From NCBI RefSeq assembly GCF_003149535.1, contig NZ_QGDB01000003.1:1-64000 (forward strand): DNA of 64,000 nt, written 5' to 3'. The DNA is from Falsochrobactrum shanghaiense. Its GTDB lineage: Bacteria > Pseudomonadota > Alphaproteobacteria > Rhizobiales > Rhizobiaceae. Below, one piece after another: positions 8,536 to 16,782 of the stretch. A program made the translations under genes and the position numbers. Every line of letters begins with the position of its first letter. Positions within the stretch are counted from its first letter, which is position 1. The notes under the pieces are model-generated. The model was not told the DNA's origin, ran no database searches, and saw only the letters and a list, made by a program, of their open reading frames with translations.

Positions 8536-9570
8536 ATGACAATGACTGCAAGGGGTCAGGACCCAGGGACACGTCACAAGCGGAATTTGAAATCGTCATT
8601 CTATGCTCTGGGCATGCTACCGGTATTGATTCTGATAGGCATTATGTTCCAGTTTCTAAGCGGCTATGCCGAAGCTGGGAGTTTTGCGGAAGCATGGTCG
8701 GCAGGACGGTTTCTGACTGCTCAAAACCTGTCAATTGTCGCTCAGCAGGCTTCAATTAATACAGTTCTGGCCGCTGGCATGACCTTCGTAATCTTAACCG
8801 GTGGTATTGATCTATCGGTTGGCTCAATTCTGGCGGCTTCAGCGATGGTGGCGGTAATCGCTTCGCTGTTACCGGATGGCTACGGCTATCTAGGAATTCC
8901 AGCTGGAATTTTGTTGGGCACGTTGCTCGGTTTAGTCAATGGCTCCTTGATCGCATTCGGAAAACTTCCTCCTTTTATCGTTACGTTGGGAACTCTAACT
9001 GCGGTACGTGGACTGGCCCGTCTTCTTGGAGATGATAAGACTGTTTTTAATCCGGATCTGCCATTTGCATTTATAAATGGTACGGCATTCTTCGGTATCT
9101 CATGGCTCACATTAATCGCAGTCACTGTGATCCTTTTCTCTTGGTTTATTTTGAGGTTCACTGCTCTCGGTGTGCGAATTTATGCTGTTGGTGGTAACGA
9201 AATTGCCGCCCGACTTTCCGGCATAAAAGTGTGGAGCGTACTCCTTTTCGTTTACGTGGTTTCAGGTTTTCTGGCTGGACTTGGCGGCGTCATGTCATCA
9301 ACGCGCCTGCTTGCAGCAAATGGATTACAACTGGGTCAAGCCTATGAACTAGATGCCATTGCTGCCGTAATCCTCGGAGGAACCAGCTTCGTCGGGGGGG
9401 TGGGTACGATATGGGGCACTCTCATTGGAGCGCTGATTATCGCTGTCTTGTCCAATGGGCTTATCCTCACAGGGGTCTCTGACGTTTGGCAGTTTATTAT
9501 TAAGGGTGGAGTCATCGTAGGAGCAGTTGCTCTTGACCGATATCGCCTCAAAGGTTCCGTCCGGACCTAA
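8536..9570 (+). CDS. sugar ABC transporter permease (RbsC type)
   Basis: The 344-residue membrane protein belongs to the BPD_transp_2 family used by ribose, xylose and autoinducer-2 importers. Family signatures are visible: FVILTGGIDLSVGS in the first third, PPFIVTLGT in the middle and AAVILGGTSFVGG near the end. Eight or more hydrophobic segments are present. It lies between the ATPase and the binding-protein gene of the same operon. Confidence 0.93.
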   Translation: MTMTARGQDPGTRHKRNLKSSFYALGMLPVLILIGIMFQFLSGYAEAGSFAEAWSAGRFLTAQNLSIVAQQASINTVLAAGMTFVILTGGIDLSVGSILAASAMVAVIASLLPDGYGYLGIPAGILLGTLLGLVNGSLIAFGKLPPFIVTLGTLTAVRGLARLLGDDKTVFNPDLPFAFINGTAFFGISWLTLIAVTVILFSWFILRFTALGVRIYAVGGNEIAARLSGIKVWSVLLFVYVVSGFLAGLGGVMSSTRLLAANGLQLGQAYELDAIAAVILGGTSFVGGVGTIWGTLIGALIIAVLSNGLILTGVSDVWQFIIKGGVIVGAVALDRYRLKGSVRT

Positions 9571-9643
9571 GAGAGCTTGTTCAGGCGGAATGTCGGCGGT
9601 CGCTCTGAACTAATCATCGTGCCGACCTCGAAGGGAACACAAA

Positions 9644-10582
9644 ATGAAAAGAATACTGTCGACCGCAGCATCAATTTTGCTTTTGTGCACGTCAATGTCC
9701 TCAGCAGCAGAATTGAAATCCATAGGAATCTCTCTAGCCTCCCTAGGAAATCCCTTTTTTGTTGCCCTGGCCAGCGGAGCTGAGGCGGAGGCGAAAAAAA
9801 TCAGCCCCGACGTAAAAGTAATAACCGTTGGTTTCGAGCAGGATCTCAACAAGCAGGTCGATCAGATTGATAATTTCATTGCTGCGGGTGTGCAGATGAT
9901 AATGCTCAATCCAGGGGATCCTAACGCACTCGCTCCAGCAATTCAGAAAGCAAAGGATGCTGGTATAGTCGTTGTATCTGTAGACACCGCAGCTAAAGGT
10001 GCAGATCTAACTGTAACGACGAATAACCATCAGGCAGGAGAGATAGCTTGTCAGTTCATTGTCGATAAGCTGAATGGCCAAGGCGATGTGATTATCCAGA
10101 ACGGCCCACAAAATTCTGCCATCATTGACAGAGTTGAGGGCTGCAAATCGGTATTTGAGGCAAATCCTGGTATCAAAGTTCTCTCTGACGATCAAAATGG
10201 TAAGAGTTCGCGAGATGGCGGGCTTGAAGTAATGCAATCGCAGCTTACCCGCTTTCCAAAGATTGATGCGGTTTTCGCTGTTGCAGATCCACAAGCCATT
10301 GGTAGCAGCCTTGCAATGAAACAGCTAAATCGTGAAGGGATTATTATAACTTCAGTTGATGGCGCGCCAGATATCGAATCTGAACTAAAAAATCCAAATA
10401 ATCCTTCGATTCAGGCAACAGCCAGCCAAGACCCTTATATGATGGCTCGAACCGCTGTCGAGCTTGGATATAAGGCACTGAACGGCGAGAAGTCTGAAAA
10501 CCCCATTGTTTTGCTGGATTCAAAGCTAGTTACCCGTGACAATATTGAAGAATACCAGGGGTGGGAAGCTCAGCGTGATTAA
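9644..10582 (+). CDS. sugar ABC transporter periplasmic binding protein (RbsB type)
   Basis: The 312-residue protein starts with a signal peptide (to about residue 22, ending SSAA) and continues as a Peripla_BP_4 domain: GISLASLGNPFF, the DNFIAAGVQMIMLNP stretch and the VDTAAKGAD hinge region are typical of ribose/xylitol-type binding proteins. It captures the operon's substrate in the periplasm. It is the last gene of the SDR-ABC operon and is followed by a hairpin. The ligand cannot be named; the SDR in the operon favours a sugar alcohol or sugar. Confidence 0.92.
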   Translation: MKRILSTAASILLLCTSMSSAAELKSIGISLASLGNPFFVALASGAEAEAKKISPDVKVITVGFEQDLNKQVDQIDNFIAAGVQMIMLNPGDPNALAPAIQKAKDAGIVVVSVDTAAKGADLTVTTNNHQAGEIACQFIVDKLNGQGDVIIQNGPQNSAIIDRVEGCKSVFEANPGIKVLSDDQNGKSSRDGGLEVMQSQLTRFPKIDAVFAVADPQAIGSSLAMKQLNREGIIITSVDGAPDIESELKNPNNPSIQATASQDPYMMARTAVELGYKALNGEKSENPIVLLDSKLVTRDNIEEYQGWEAQRD

Positions 10583-10593
10583 TTGAAGAAAGT

Positions 10594-10614
10594 GGCCTCG
10601 AAATCTTCGGGGCC
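10594..10614 (+). terminator. hairpin after the SDR-ABC operon
   Basis: GGCCTCGAA and TTCGGGGCC form a 9-bp stem (one G-T pair) with a 3-base loop, 11 bp after the binding-protein stop. No clear T-run follows, so termination is uncertain. Confidence 0.35.
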
Positions 10615-11150
10615 ATGCTCTTAGTCGATATAGCAGCGTTCTGGCTGCATCAGACAATGGCCTTTCGGGGTGCTCAGCAGCGGCCCGGATTAGGATTGGC
10701 GTTCAACAGCTATCGCTTGGATTGCGAGTGCTTGGGCTGATCGGTTGACGCCGTGCGCCAAGTGTAGCACAAACCTATGACACATTTGGCGAATGTGAAA
10801 AAATGATTTATTGAAATCATTGAGGAATTTGGCTTGGCTGGGAATCCAGGCACTGCAGTCCAACCTTGTTGAATTGGAGCCATGGTTTCAGCGGCATTGA
10901 AAAATCATGGCCGAGACCTTTTCCAGCGAATGAAATCGGATTGGCGCTGAATTTCCATATGCCAGATTTATCCAAGAGCGATCACGCATCGAAACCGGAT
11001 TGATTTGCCAAATTTACGTCATTGAGCGCTAATATGGAGTTTTAAGCTGGACAATCATCGAGGCTTCGTACCAAGCAGCCTCGATAGGTTTCGAGACTGC
11101 TTGAGACCTGATTTTCAGGCATGTTTGGGTTTTATCAGGCAGGCGCGCTG
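10615..11150. other. intergenic region at the edge of the AT-rich block
   Basis: I find no open frame with a recognisable product, no tRNA and no direct repeat. Base composition rises to the GC-rich background to the right, so this stretch is the apparent right border of the accessory block. A GCGCGC-rich inverted repeat overlaps the 3' end of the next minus-strand gene near 11140-11160. Confidence 0.4.
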
Positions 11151-11969
11151 TCAGCGCGCGAGGTTAGCTGCCCGCAGATAATTTACCGAAGGCAATATCG
11201 CCTTTTTGTCGCGTAATTCGAGAATGAGACGCGGATTGCTTTCCAGTTCGGCCAAGGCTGTGAAAACCGACTCCCAGTGGATATTGCCTTTGCCGATTTC
11301 CCAATGGCGATCCGCATAGCCGTCTGCATCCTGCAGGTGAACATGCTGCAAGCGATTGCCGGCTGCACGGACAAAATAATCGACCGGGCAGGCATTCAGC
11401 GAGCCATGCGTAAACTGGGCATGGCCAGTATCGATCGATATGGCGACCGCGGGTGACTGGAAACTGTCGGCAAGCAGGCAGCGGGCTTCGGGATCAATAT
11501 CTTCGATATTCTCCACGACCAGGGTACAGCCGATATTTTCGGCGTATTTGACGACGGGTGCCAAAGTATCGTGCGCATATTCGATGATCTGCGTCGAACT
11601 GGCCGGAACATTGCCGATATTGTTATTATACCAGAAATTATAGGGGCTATGGATGACCATCTGCGTGGCACCCATATATTCGCAGACTTTCAAGCCCTGC
11701 AGGTAGCGCTCGGTGACAATCTTGCGAATATCCGCATCGGGATTGGAAAAATTGAGGCCCCAGAATGGTCCATGGATACCCAGACGGCCTCTGTAGCCTT
11801 CCAGCAAAGTTTTGATGCGGCTGGCCGGGGTTTTCCAGTCTCCCTTCAAAAGCGAAACATCGATGAAGTCCTGAATTTCAAGATCGCGATGTTCGCCTAT
11901 GATGAATTCAAGATTTTCTTCGAGAATATCCAATGGCATCGCCGCGCCGAGAAGAGGCAAATCAGTCAC
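11151..11969 (-). CDS. sugar phosphate isomerase/epimerase-like TIM-barrel protein
   Basis: The 272-residue product fits the AP endonuclease 2/xylose isomerase-like TIM-barrel family. The metal ligands expected of the fold are visible as E in VVENIED, D and H in SIDTGHA, H in QHVHLQDAD and E in LILELRD. Such enzymes isomerise or epimerise sugars, sugar phosphates or inositols. It is the last gene of the seven-gene Opp operon, 19 bp after the phosphodiesterase, so it probably processes the sugar released from the imported compound. No signal peptide is present. Confidence 0.8.
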   Translation of the reverse strand: MTDLPLLGAAMPLDILEENLEFIIGEHRDLEIQDFIDVSLLKGDWKTPASRIKTLLEGYRGRLGIHGPFWGLNFSNPDADIRKIVTERYLQGLKVCEYMGATQMVIHSPYNFWYNNNIGNVPASSTQIIEYAHDTLAPVVKYAENIGCTLVVENIEDIDPEARCLLADSFQSPAVAISIDTGHAQFTHGSLNACPVDYFVRAAGNRLQHVHLQDADGYADRHWEIGKGNIHWESVFTALAELESNPRLILELRDKKAILPSVNYLRAANLAR

Positions 11970-11988
11970 TGTTATTTCCTTTGTTATA

Positions 11989-12756
11989 TCAGAGGATTGT
12001 TGTCAGCCGTTCGTTGCGGGCCTCGATAACCAGATCCGGACTGTCGGAGGTGATATAGGGAATATCGCGGTCCATCCAGCGGTCGATCAGCTCGCGGTCA
12101 TTGAGTGTCCAGACACCGAGGCGGTCCTTGGGGAAAAGGCTGAGGATGCGGTCGAATTCGGCTTCAAAAAGGACGTGGTGAACGCCAACGAAGCGAACCA
12201 GCGGTTCGACCGTGCGAAAGAAATGTTCAAGCCCGCCATTGCGCTCGACCCATTCGGTATTCAGGGACATCAGCCGTTCGATGGCCGGCGCGACCTCCGC
12301 GCAGCGTTCGACGACGCTGCGGTCGAATGAATGGAGCACGACGCGCTCAGCAATGTTGCGGGCTTCGATGATTTCGACCGTCTTTTCCACCAGGTCCTCA
12401 TAGGGCTTGCCGTCAGGGCCGGATTTCAACTCCACATAAAGTTTCAGGTCGGGCCGGACCTCCAATACATTGAGCACCTCTTCAAAGGTCGGAATATGAT
12501 CGCTCGTGATATTGCCATTTTCGTCTTTCAGACGAATTGACCGGCGTGCGGTGTCGTCGAGATCGCAGACATTGCCACTGCCGGTCGTGGTGCGGTCGAG
12601 CGTTGCGTCATGGATTACGAGGATCTGGCCGGAATTGGTCAGGTGAAGGTCGAATTCCACCCCCTCGACGGCAAGTGCAAGCACGTTGCGAAAGCCGGTC
12701 AGCGAATTTTCGGCCCAGAGATTGCGCGCACCGCGATGCGCCATGATTTTCAACAT
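11989..12756 (-). CDS. glycerophosphodiester phosphodiesterase family protein
   Basis: The 255-residue protein carries the GDPD signature: MAHRGARNLWAENS at the N-terminus, VEFDLHLT and VIHDATLDRTT, giving the HR, E, E-x-D and HD catalytic and metal residues. ATG 12756 is chosen because the conserved domain starts at residue 5; the frame stays open further upstream but overlaps the permease. The enzyme lacks a signal peptide and would hydrolyse a phosphodiester in the cytoplasm. In the Agrobacterium acc operon the GDPD-family AccF cleaves imported agrocinopine, and the gene order here is alike. Confidence 0.87.
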   Translation of the reverse strand: MLKIMAHRGARNLWAENSLTGFRNVLALAVEGVEFDLHLTNSGQILVIHDATLDRTTTGSGNVCDLDDTARRSIRLKDENGNITSDHIPTFEEVLNVLEVRPDLKLYVELKSGPDGKPYEDLVEKTVEIIEARNIAERVVLHSFDRSVVERCAEVAPAIERLMSLNTEWVERNGGLEHFFRTVEPLVRFVGVHHVLFEAEFDRILSLFPKDRLGVWTLNDRELIDRWMDRDIPYITSDSPDLVIEARNERLTTIL

Positions 12757-12767
12757 CCGATTATTTC

Positions 12768-13643
12768 CTATTGAACAGTAGGGTCCAGCTTGTCGCGAAG
12801 CCAGTCGCCAAGCAGTGAGATCGAAAGGGTCGTCAGTACAATGATCAGGGATGGAGCGAGCATGATCCAGGGCGCTTGGGTGAGATATTCCCTGGCGAAA
12901 CCCACCATATTGCCGAGTGAAGTCTCGGGAGGCTGGACGCCAAGCCCGAGGAACGAAAGACCCGATTCCATCAAAATTATTTCTGGAAATGTCAGCGTCA
13001 TGGAGACGATCAATGTCGAGGCTACATTGGGCAGGATGTGATGGAAATAGACACGAAGCGGCGTCGCTCCCAATTGGATGACCGCACTGGCATAGCCCTG
13101 GGCGCTGGCGGAGATAGCGAGGCCGCGCGCAATACGGGCATAGCGCTCCCAGCCATAAAAACCCATCAGGCCGACGAGCAGGGGCATGGAATTTCCAAAA
13201 AAGGCCAATACTGACAAAGCGAGAATCATGAAGGGCAGGGCGGCCTGGAAATCGGCCAGCATCAACACGGCATGTTCGACCCAGCCGCGAAACCGCGCCG
13301 CGAGAAAGCCGAGCATCGTCCCGAAAACAGCGGACAGAATGGTGGCCCCGAAGGCGATTACCAGCGAAACCCTGATCGACTGAATAAGCCGGGAATAAAC
13401 GTCGCGTCCCAATTCGTCGGTGCCCAGCCAATGGCCGGGTGTGCCGATTGGCACCAGTCGCGCGCTCAGATCCATTTTTGTGATGGGGTAGGGGCGCAGG
13501 AAATCGGCAAAAAATACGACGAACACCATAAAGCCAAGCCAGAGCGTGGCGAAAATGATGCTGGCGGGCATCATGGAACGCAGGCGCCGGATGAATGCGG
13601 GCGCTTTGATCATGCCGCTATGGTGAATTGCTGTGTCCGACAT
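12768..13643 (-). CDS. ABC transporter permease, OppC/DppC type
   Basis: The 291-residue membrane protein has the OppC N-terminal segment and the BPD_transp_1 domain. The GTDELGRDVYSRLI motif near residue 75 and the PEIILMESGLSFLGLG-like stretch near residue 215 are typical of DppC/OppC. It pairs with the permease encoded by 13758-14684. A 114-bp spacer separates the two genes; the phosphodiesterase begins 11 bp downstream. Confidence 0.92.
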   Translation of the reverse strand: MSDTAIHHSGMIKAPAFIRRLRSMMPASIIFATLWLGFMVFVVFFADFLRPYPITKMDLSARLVPIGTPGHWLGTDELGRDVYSRLIQSIRVSLVIAFGATILSAVFGTMLGFLAARFRGWVEHAVLMLADFQAALPFMILALSVLAFFGNSMPLLVGLMGFYGWERYARIARGLAISASAQGYASAVIQLGATPLRVYFHHILPNVASTLIVSMTLTFPEIILMESGLSFLGLGVQPPETSLGNMVGFAREYLTQAPWIMLAPSLIIVLTTLSISLLGDWLRDKLDPTVQ

Positions 13644-13757
13644 TGATCGGCCCTTTATTTGTTCTTACGCATTATCGAAATCGAAGATGAATCCGGTGCA
13701 GCACATTTTGAAGCGAGCGAGAGCATGTTTCGATCAGATCGACGCGCCAGGTTTTGT

Positions 13758-14684
13758 TTAATGCGCAGCCTTGGTCCGCAGGCGGGGGTCGAGGACGCCA
13801 TAGAGGACATCGACTGTGAGATTTGCAATCACCATGCAGCTTGCGATCATGAGCAGCAGGCATTGCACAACGGCAAGATCGCGATTGGCGACGGAAACAA
13901 CCAGCAGGCGGCCCACGCCGGGCCAAGAGAATATCGATTCAACAACCACCGCACCTGCGATCAATGCGCCGACCATAAAGCCGGCAATAGTCACGATCGG
14001 CACGGATGCATTGGGAAGAGCGTGTTTCCAGACGACATTATGCCAGCGAACGCCTTTGGCAGAGGCAGTCCGGATATAGGGCTGGCCGAGAACCTCGATC
14101 ATGGCCGAGCGTGAAAAGCGGGCAAGAATAGCTGTGCCGCCAATGGCGATGGTTAGGGTGGGAAGGATGCCATGTATCCAGGTGTCGCTGCCGCCTGAAG
14201 GCAGTATGCCAAGCTGGATCGAGAAGATCAGGACCAGCACCAGCCCAAGGACAAAGGACGGCACTGTAAACCCAAGAATAGACAGGGTGATGACGCCACG
14301 ATCTGCAAAACCCTGCCTGTGCAGCGCTGCATAGACGCCAGCAGGAATGCCCAGACAAAGTTTGATGATAAGGGCAGGGATCGTGATTTGCAGCGTCGCG
14401 GGAACACGCTGGAGCACCAGGTCGAGGGCAGGGGCCTTGTCGCGCATGGAGATGCCGAAATCAAAGGTCAGCACACCCTTGAGATAGGAGAGATATTGCA
14501 GCCATATTGGATCATCCAGACCCCATGCCTTGCGAAATGCATCGACAGATTCCTGAGGCGCATCGGGCCCGAGCATGATCTGCGCCGGATCGCCCGACAT
14601 GCGCAGGACGACAAAGGCGAAGGTCATCACGAGAAATACGGTGACGAGCGCGCGAAGCAGCCGAGATCCGATATATGTCAACAT
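13758..14684 (-). CDS. ABC transporter permease, OppB/DppB type
   Basis: The 308-residue protein is a BPD_transp_1 permease of the OppB family: it opens with a membrane helix, has the GDPAQIMLG segment typical of DppB, the EVLGQPYIRTASAKG coupling loop and SIFSWPGVGRLL near the end. It would form the membrane channel with the OppC-type partner. It begins 10 bp after the upstream ATPase gene. Confidence 0.92.
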   Translation of the reverse strand: MLTYIGSRLLRALVTVFLVMTFAFVVLRMSGDPAQIMLGPDAPQESVDAFRKAWGLDDPIWLQYLSYLKGVLTFDFGISMRDKAPALDLVLQRVPATLQITIPALIIKLCLGIPAGVYAALHRQGFADRGVITLSILGFTVPSFVLGLVLVLIFSIQLGILPSGGSDTWIHGILPTLTIAIGGTAILARFSRSAMIEVLGQPYIRTASAKGVRWHNVVWKHALPNASVPIVTIAGFMVGALIAGAVVVESIFSWPGVGRLLVVSVANRDLAVVQCLLLMIASCMVIANLTVDVLYGVLDPRLRTKAAH

Positions 14685-14694
14685 TTATGCATTC

Positions 14695-15669
14695 TCACGC
14701 TGCATTCAGTTCTGGTTCTACAAGATGGCAGGCGGTGTGCCGGTCATATCCGGAAAGCTCCAGTTCAGGCATCGAGTCTGGGCATTGCAGGCCAGCGATC
14801 GGGCAGCGCGGATGAAATACGCAGCCTGAGGGCCGGTTGGCCGGGTTAGGCGGTTCGCCCTTCAAAATCAGCCGCCGGGTAAGCTTTTCCCCCGGTATGG
14901 GGACTGATGAGACCAGCGCTTTGGTGTAGGGATGCATAGGCGTGTCGAAAATAACGTCCGAGCCTGCTTCCTCGACGATCTTGCCCAGATACATGACGGC
15001 GACCCGGTCGCAGATGTTGCGGACCACCTTGAGGTCGTGGCTGATGAAGATCATGGCGATGCCATGCCGTTCCTGCAAATCACGCAGAAGATTGACAACC
15101 TGCGCCTGGATTGAAACGTCCAGTGCAGATACGGGTTCGTCGCAGACGAGAAGCCGCGGGCTTGTCGCAAGCGCGCGGGCGATAATCACACGCTGGCGCT
15201 GGCCGCCGGAAAGTTCGTGGGGATAACGCTCGGCCTGATCGCGCCGCAGGCCGACGGACTCCATCAGTTCAGCGATACGATCCTTGAGGTCGGTGCCGGC
15301 TGCAAGCCCGTGAATCTCCAGAGGCTCTCCGATCTGGCGGGCAATGGTCAGGCGGCGATCCAGAGCAGCCAGCGGGTCCTGAAAGACCAGTTGCATCTGC
15401 GCGCGCAGTTTTCGCCACTCCTGTGTATTGCGACGCGGCAATGGCTTCCCGTCGAAAAGCACCTCGCCTTCCGTCGCGTCATCAATACCGAGCAGCATGC
15501 GGCCGAGAGTGGATTTACCGCAGCCCGATTCTCCGACGATGCCAAGTGTTTCACCAGACCGAATATGGAGGCTTACGCCATCGACGGCTTTGACCGGCGT
15601 ACCCTTCCTGAACAGGCCGTGGCTCGAATAGACCCGCACCAGATCGCGTGCTTCAAGCAATGCGTTCAT
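14695..15669 (-). CDS. ABC transporter ATP-binding protein, OppF/DppF type
   Basis: The 324-residue ATPase has Walker [10 protein letters not shown], the Q-loop LVFQDP, signature LSGGQRQRV, Walker B LLVCDEPVSALD, and the C-terminal oligopeptide extension with clustered cysteines (GCVFHPRCP, LQC, ACH) that often binds a Fe-S cluster or zinc in this family. Its start overlaps the stop of the OppD-type gene by 4 bp (ATGA), indicating translational coupling. Confidence 0.93.
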   Translation of the reverse strand: MNALLEARDLVRVYSSHGLFRKGTPVKAVDGVSLHIRSGETLGIVGESGCGKSTLGRMLLGIDDATEGEVLFDGKPLPRRNTQEWRKLRAQMQLVFQDPLAALDRRLTIARQIGEPLEIHGLAAGTDLKDRIAELMESVGLRRDQAERYPHELSGGQRQRVIIARALATSPRLLVCDEPVSALDVSIQAQVVNLLRDLQERHGIAMIFISHDLKVVRNICDRVAVMYLGKIVEEAGSDVIFDTPMHPYTKALVSSVPIPGEKLTRRLILKGEPPNPANRPSGCVFHPRCPIAGLQCPDSMPELELSGYDRHTACHLVEPELNAA

Positions 15670-16673
15670 GCCGGAATTCCTTCCACGCGGTTCGTCCTGA
15701 CGCCGTTGTCCGCCGGGAGGGAAGGGGAAGGGGTATAAGGCTGAAAACAGGCGACTTCGCGTGAATGGTGCATTTTCAAAAGAGGGCTGTCAGTTTCGCA
15801 TTCATCATTGGCGCGCGGGCAACGAGGAGCAAAGGCGCAGCCTTGCGGAAGATTGCGCGGATCAGGCACGGTGCCCGGAATCGCATTGAGCCTTTCGCGT
15901 CCGCCATCAAGCCGTGGAATGGCATCGAACAGACCGCGCGTATAAGGGTGTGCAGGGGTTTCGAAAAGTTCAGTCGTTGGCGCAGCTTCCACGATGCGCC
16001 CGGCATACATCACGCAGACGCGTTCGCAAACCTGGCTGACCGCACCCAGATCATGGCTGATGAAGACGATGGCCATGCCCGTTTCGCGACGTATCTGATC
16101 CAGAAGATCAAGAATCTGGGCCTGGATGGTGACGTCGAGTGCCGTTGTAGGCTCATCGGCGATGAGCACGTCGGGCTGCCCTGCCAATGCGATGGCGATC
16201 ATCAGACGCTGGCACTGCCCGCCTGAAAATTCATGAGGATAGAGATCGAACCTGCGGGCTGCATCGGGAATGCCGACGCGCTCCATCAGTTTGATGCCTT
16301 CGTCGCGCGCGGCCTTGTCTTTTAAACCGCGATGCAAGCCAAGAGATTCGACGATCTGTGCGCCGACTTTCTTGACCGGATTGAGCGATGAACCCGGATC
16401 CTGAAAAATCATGGCGATGCGGCTGCCGCGAACGCTTTCCTTGGCGCTGCGGGATGAACCGACGAGCTCTTCGCCGTCTATCTGGACTGAACCGGACACC
16501 GATGCCTTGCCGGGCAGGAGACCGAGTGCTGCCAGCCATGTTACTGATTTGCCGCAGCCCGATTCACCGACAAGCCCCAAGGTTTCGCCACGGCTGACAT
16601 CAAGATCAATACCGTGCAGGACCTGCACGCCGCTAAAAGAGACTTTCAAGTCCCGAATGGAGACGAAAGACAT
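15666..16673 (-). CDS. ABC transporter ATP-binding protein, OppD/DppD type
   Basis: The 335-residue ATPase has Walker [11 protein letters not shown]-loop [11 protein letters not shown], signature FSGGQCQRL (cysteine in place of the usual R or M) and Walker [13 protein letters not shown], then the OppD-type C-terminal region with GCAFAPRCP. It forms the ATPase pair with the next gene. It is separated from the binding-protein gene by a 110-bp stretch with a strong hairpin. Confidence 0.93.
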   Translation of the reverse strand: MSFVSIRDLKVSFSGVQVLHGIDLDVSRGETLGLVGESGCGKSVTWLAALGLLPGKASVSGSVQIDGEELVGSSRSAKESVRGSRIAMIFQDPGSSLNPVKKVGAQIVESLGLHRGLKDKAARDEGIKLMERVGIPDAARRFDLYPHEFSGGQCQRLMIAIALAGQPDVLIADEPTTALDVTIQAQILDLLDQIRRETGMAIVFISHDLGAVSQVCERVCVMYAGRIVEAAPTTELFETPAHPYTRGLFDAIPRLDGGRERLNAIPGTVPDPRNLPQGCAFAPRCPRANDECETDSPLLKMHHSREVACFQPYTPSPSLPADNGVRTNRVEGIPA

Positions 16674-16748
16674 CGTCTACGCCTTTCAAGGGCTTTGTAT
16701 GCATCATCCGAACCGGATAATTATTTCGGTGAATGCAGATGCTGGAAA

Positions 16749-16771
16749 GGCTGGCGCATAAAGCGCCAGCC
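16749..16771 (-). terminator. intercistronic hairpin between binding protein and ATPase genes
   Basis: GGCTGGCGC and GCGCCAGCC form a perfect 9-bp stem with a 5-base loop, 11 bp after the binding-protein stop on the minus strand. There is no T-run, and the downstream operon genes have no obvious separate promoter. It probably attenuates transcription or protects the 3' end of the upstream message, giving more binding protein than transporter. Confidence 0.6.
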
Positions 16772-16782
16772 AGATTTGCGGA

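Noticed and set aside
13644-13757. Degenerate Bru-RS-like repeat between the two permease genes
   Set aside because: GAGCATGTTTCGATCAGATCG recalls rhizobial repeats, but the shared block of the other copies is missing and the match is too weak to annotate.
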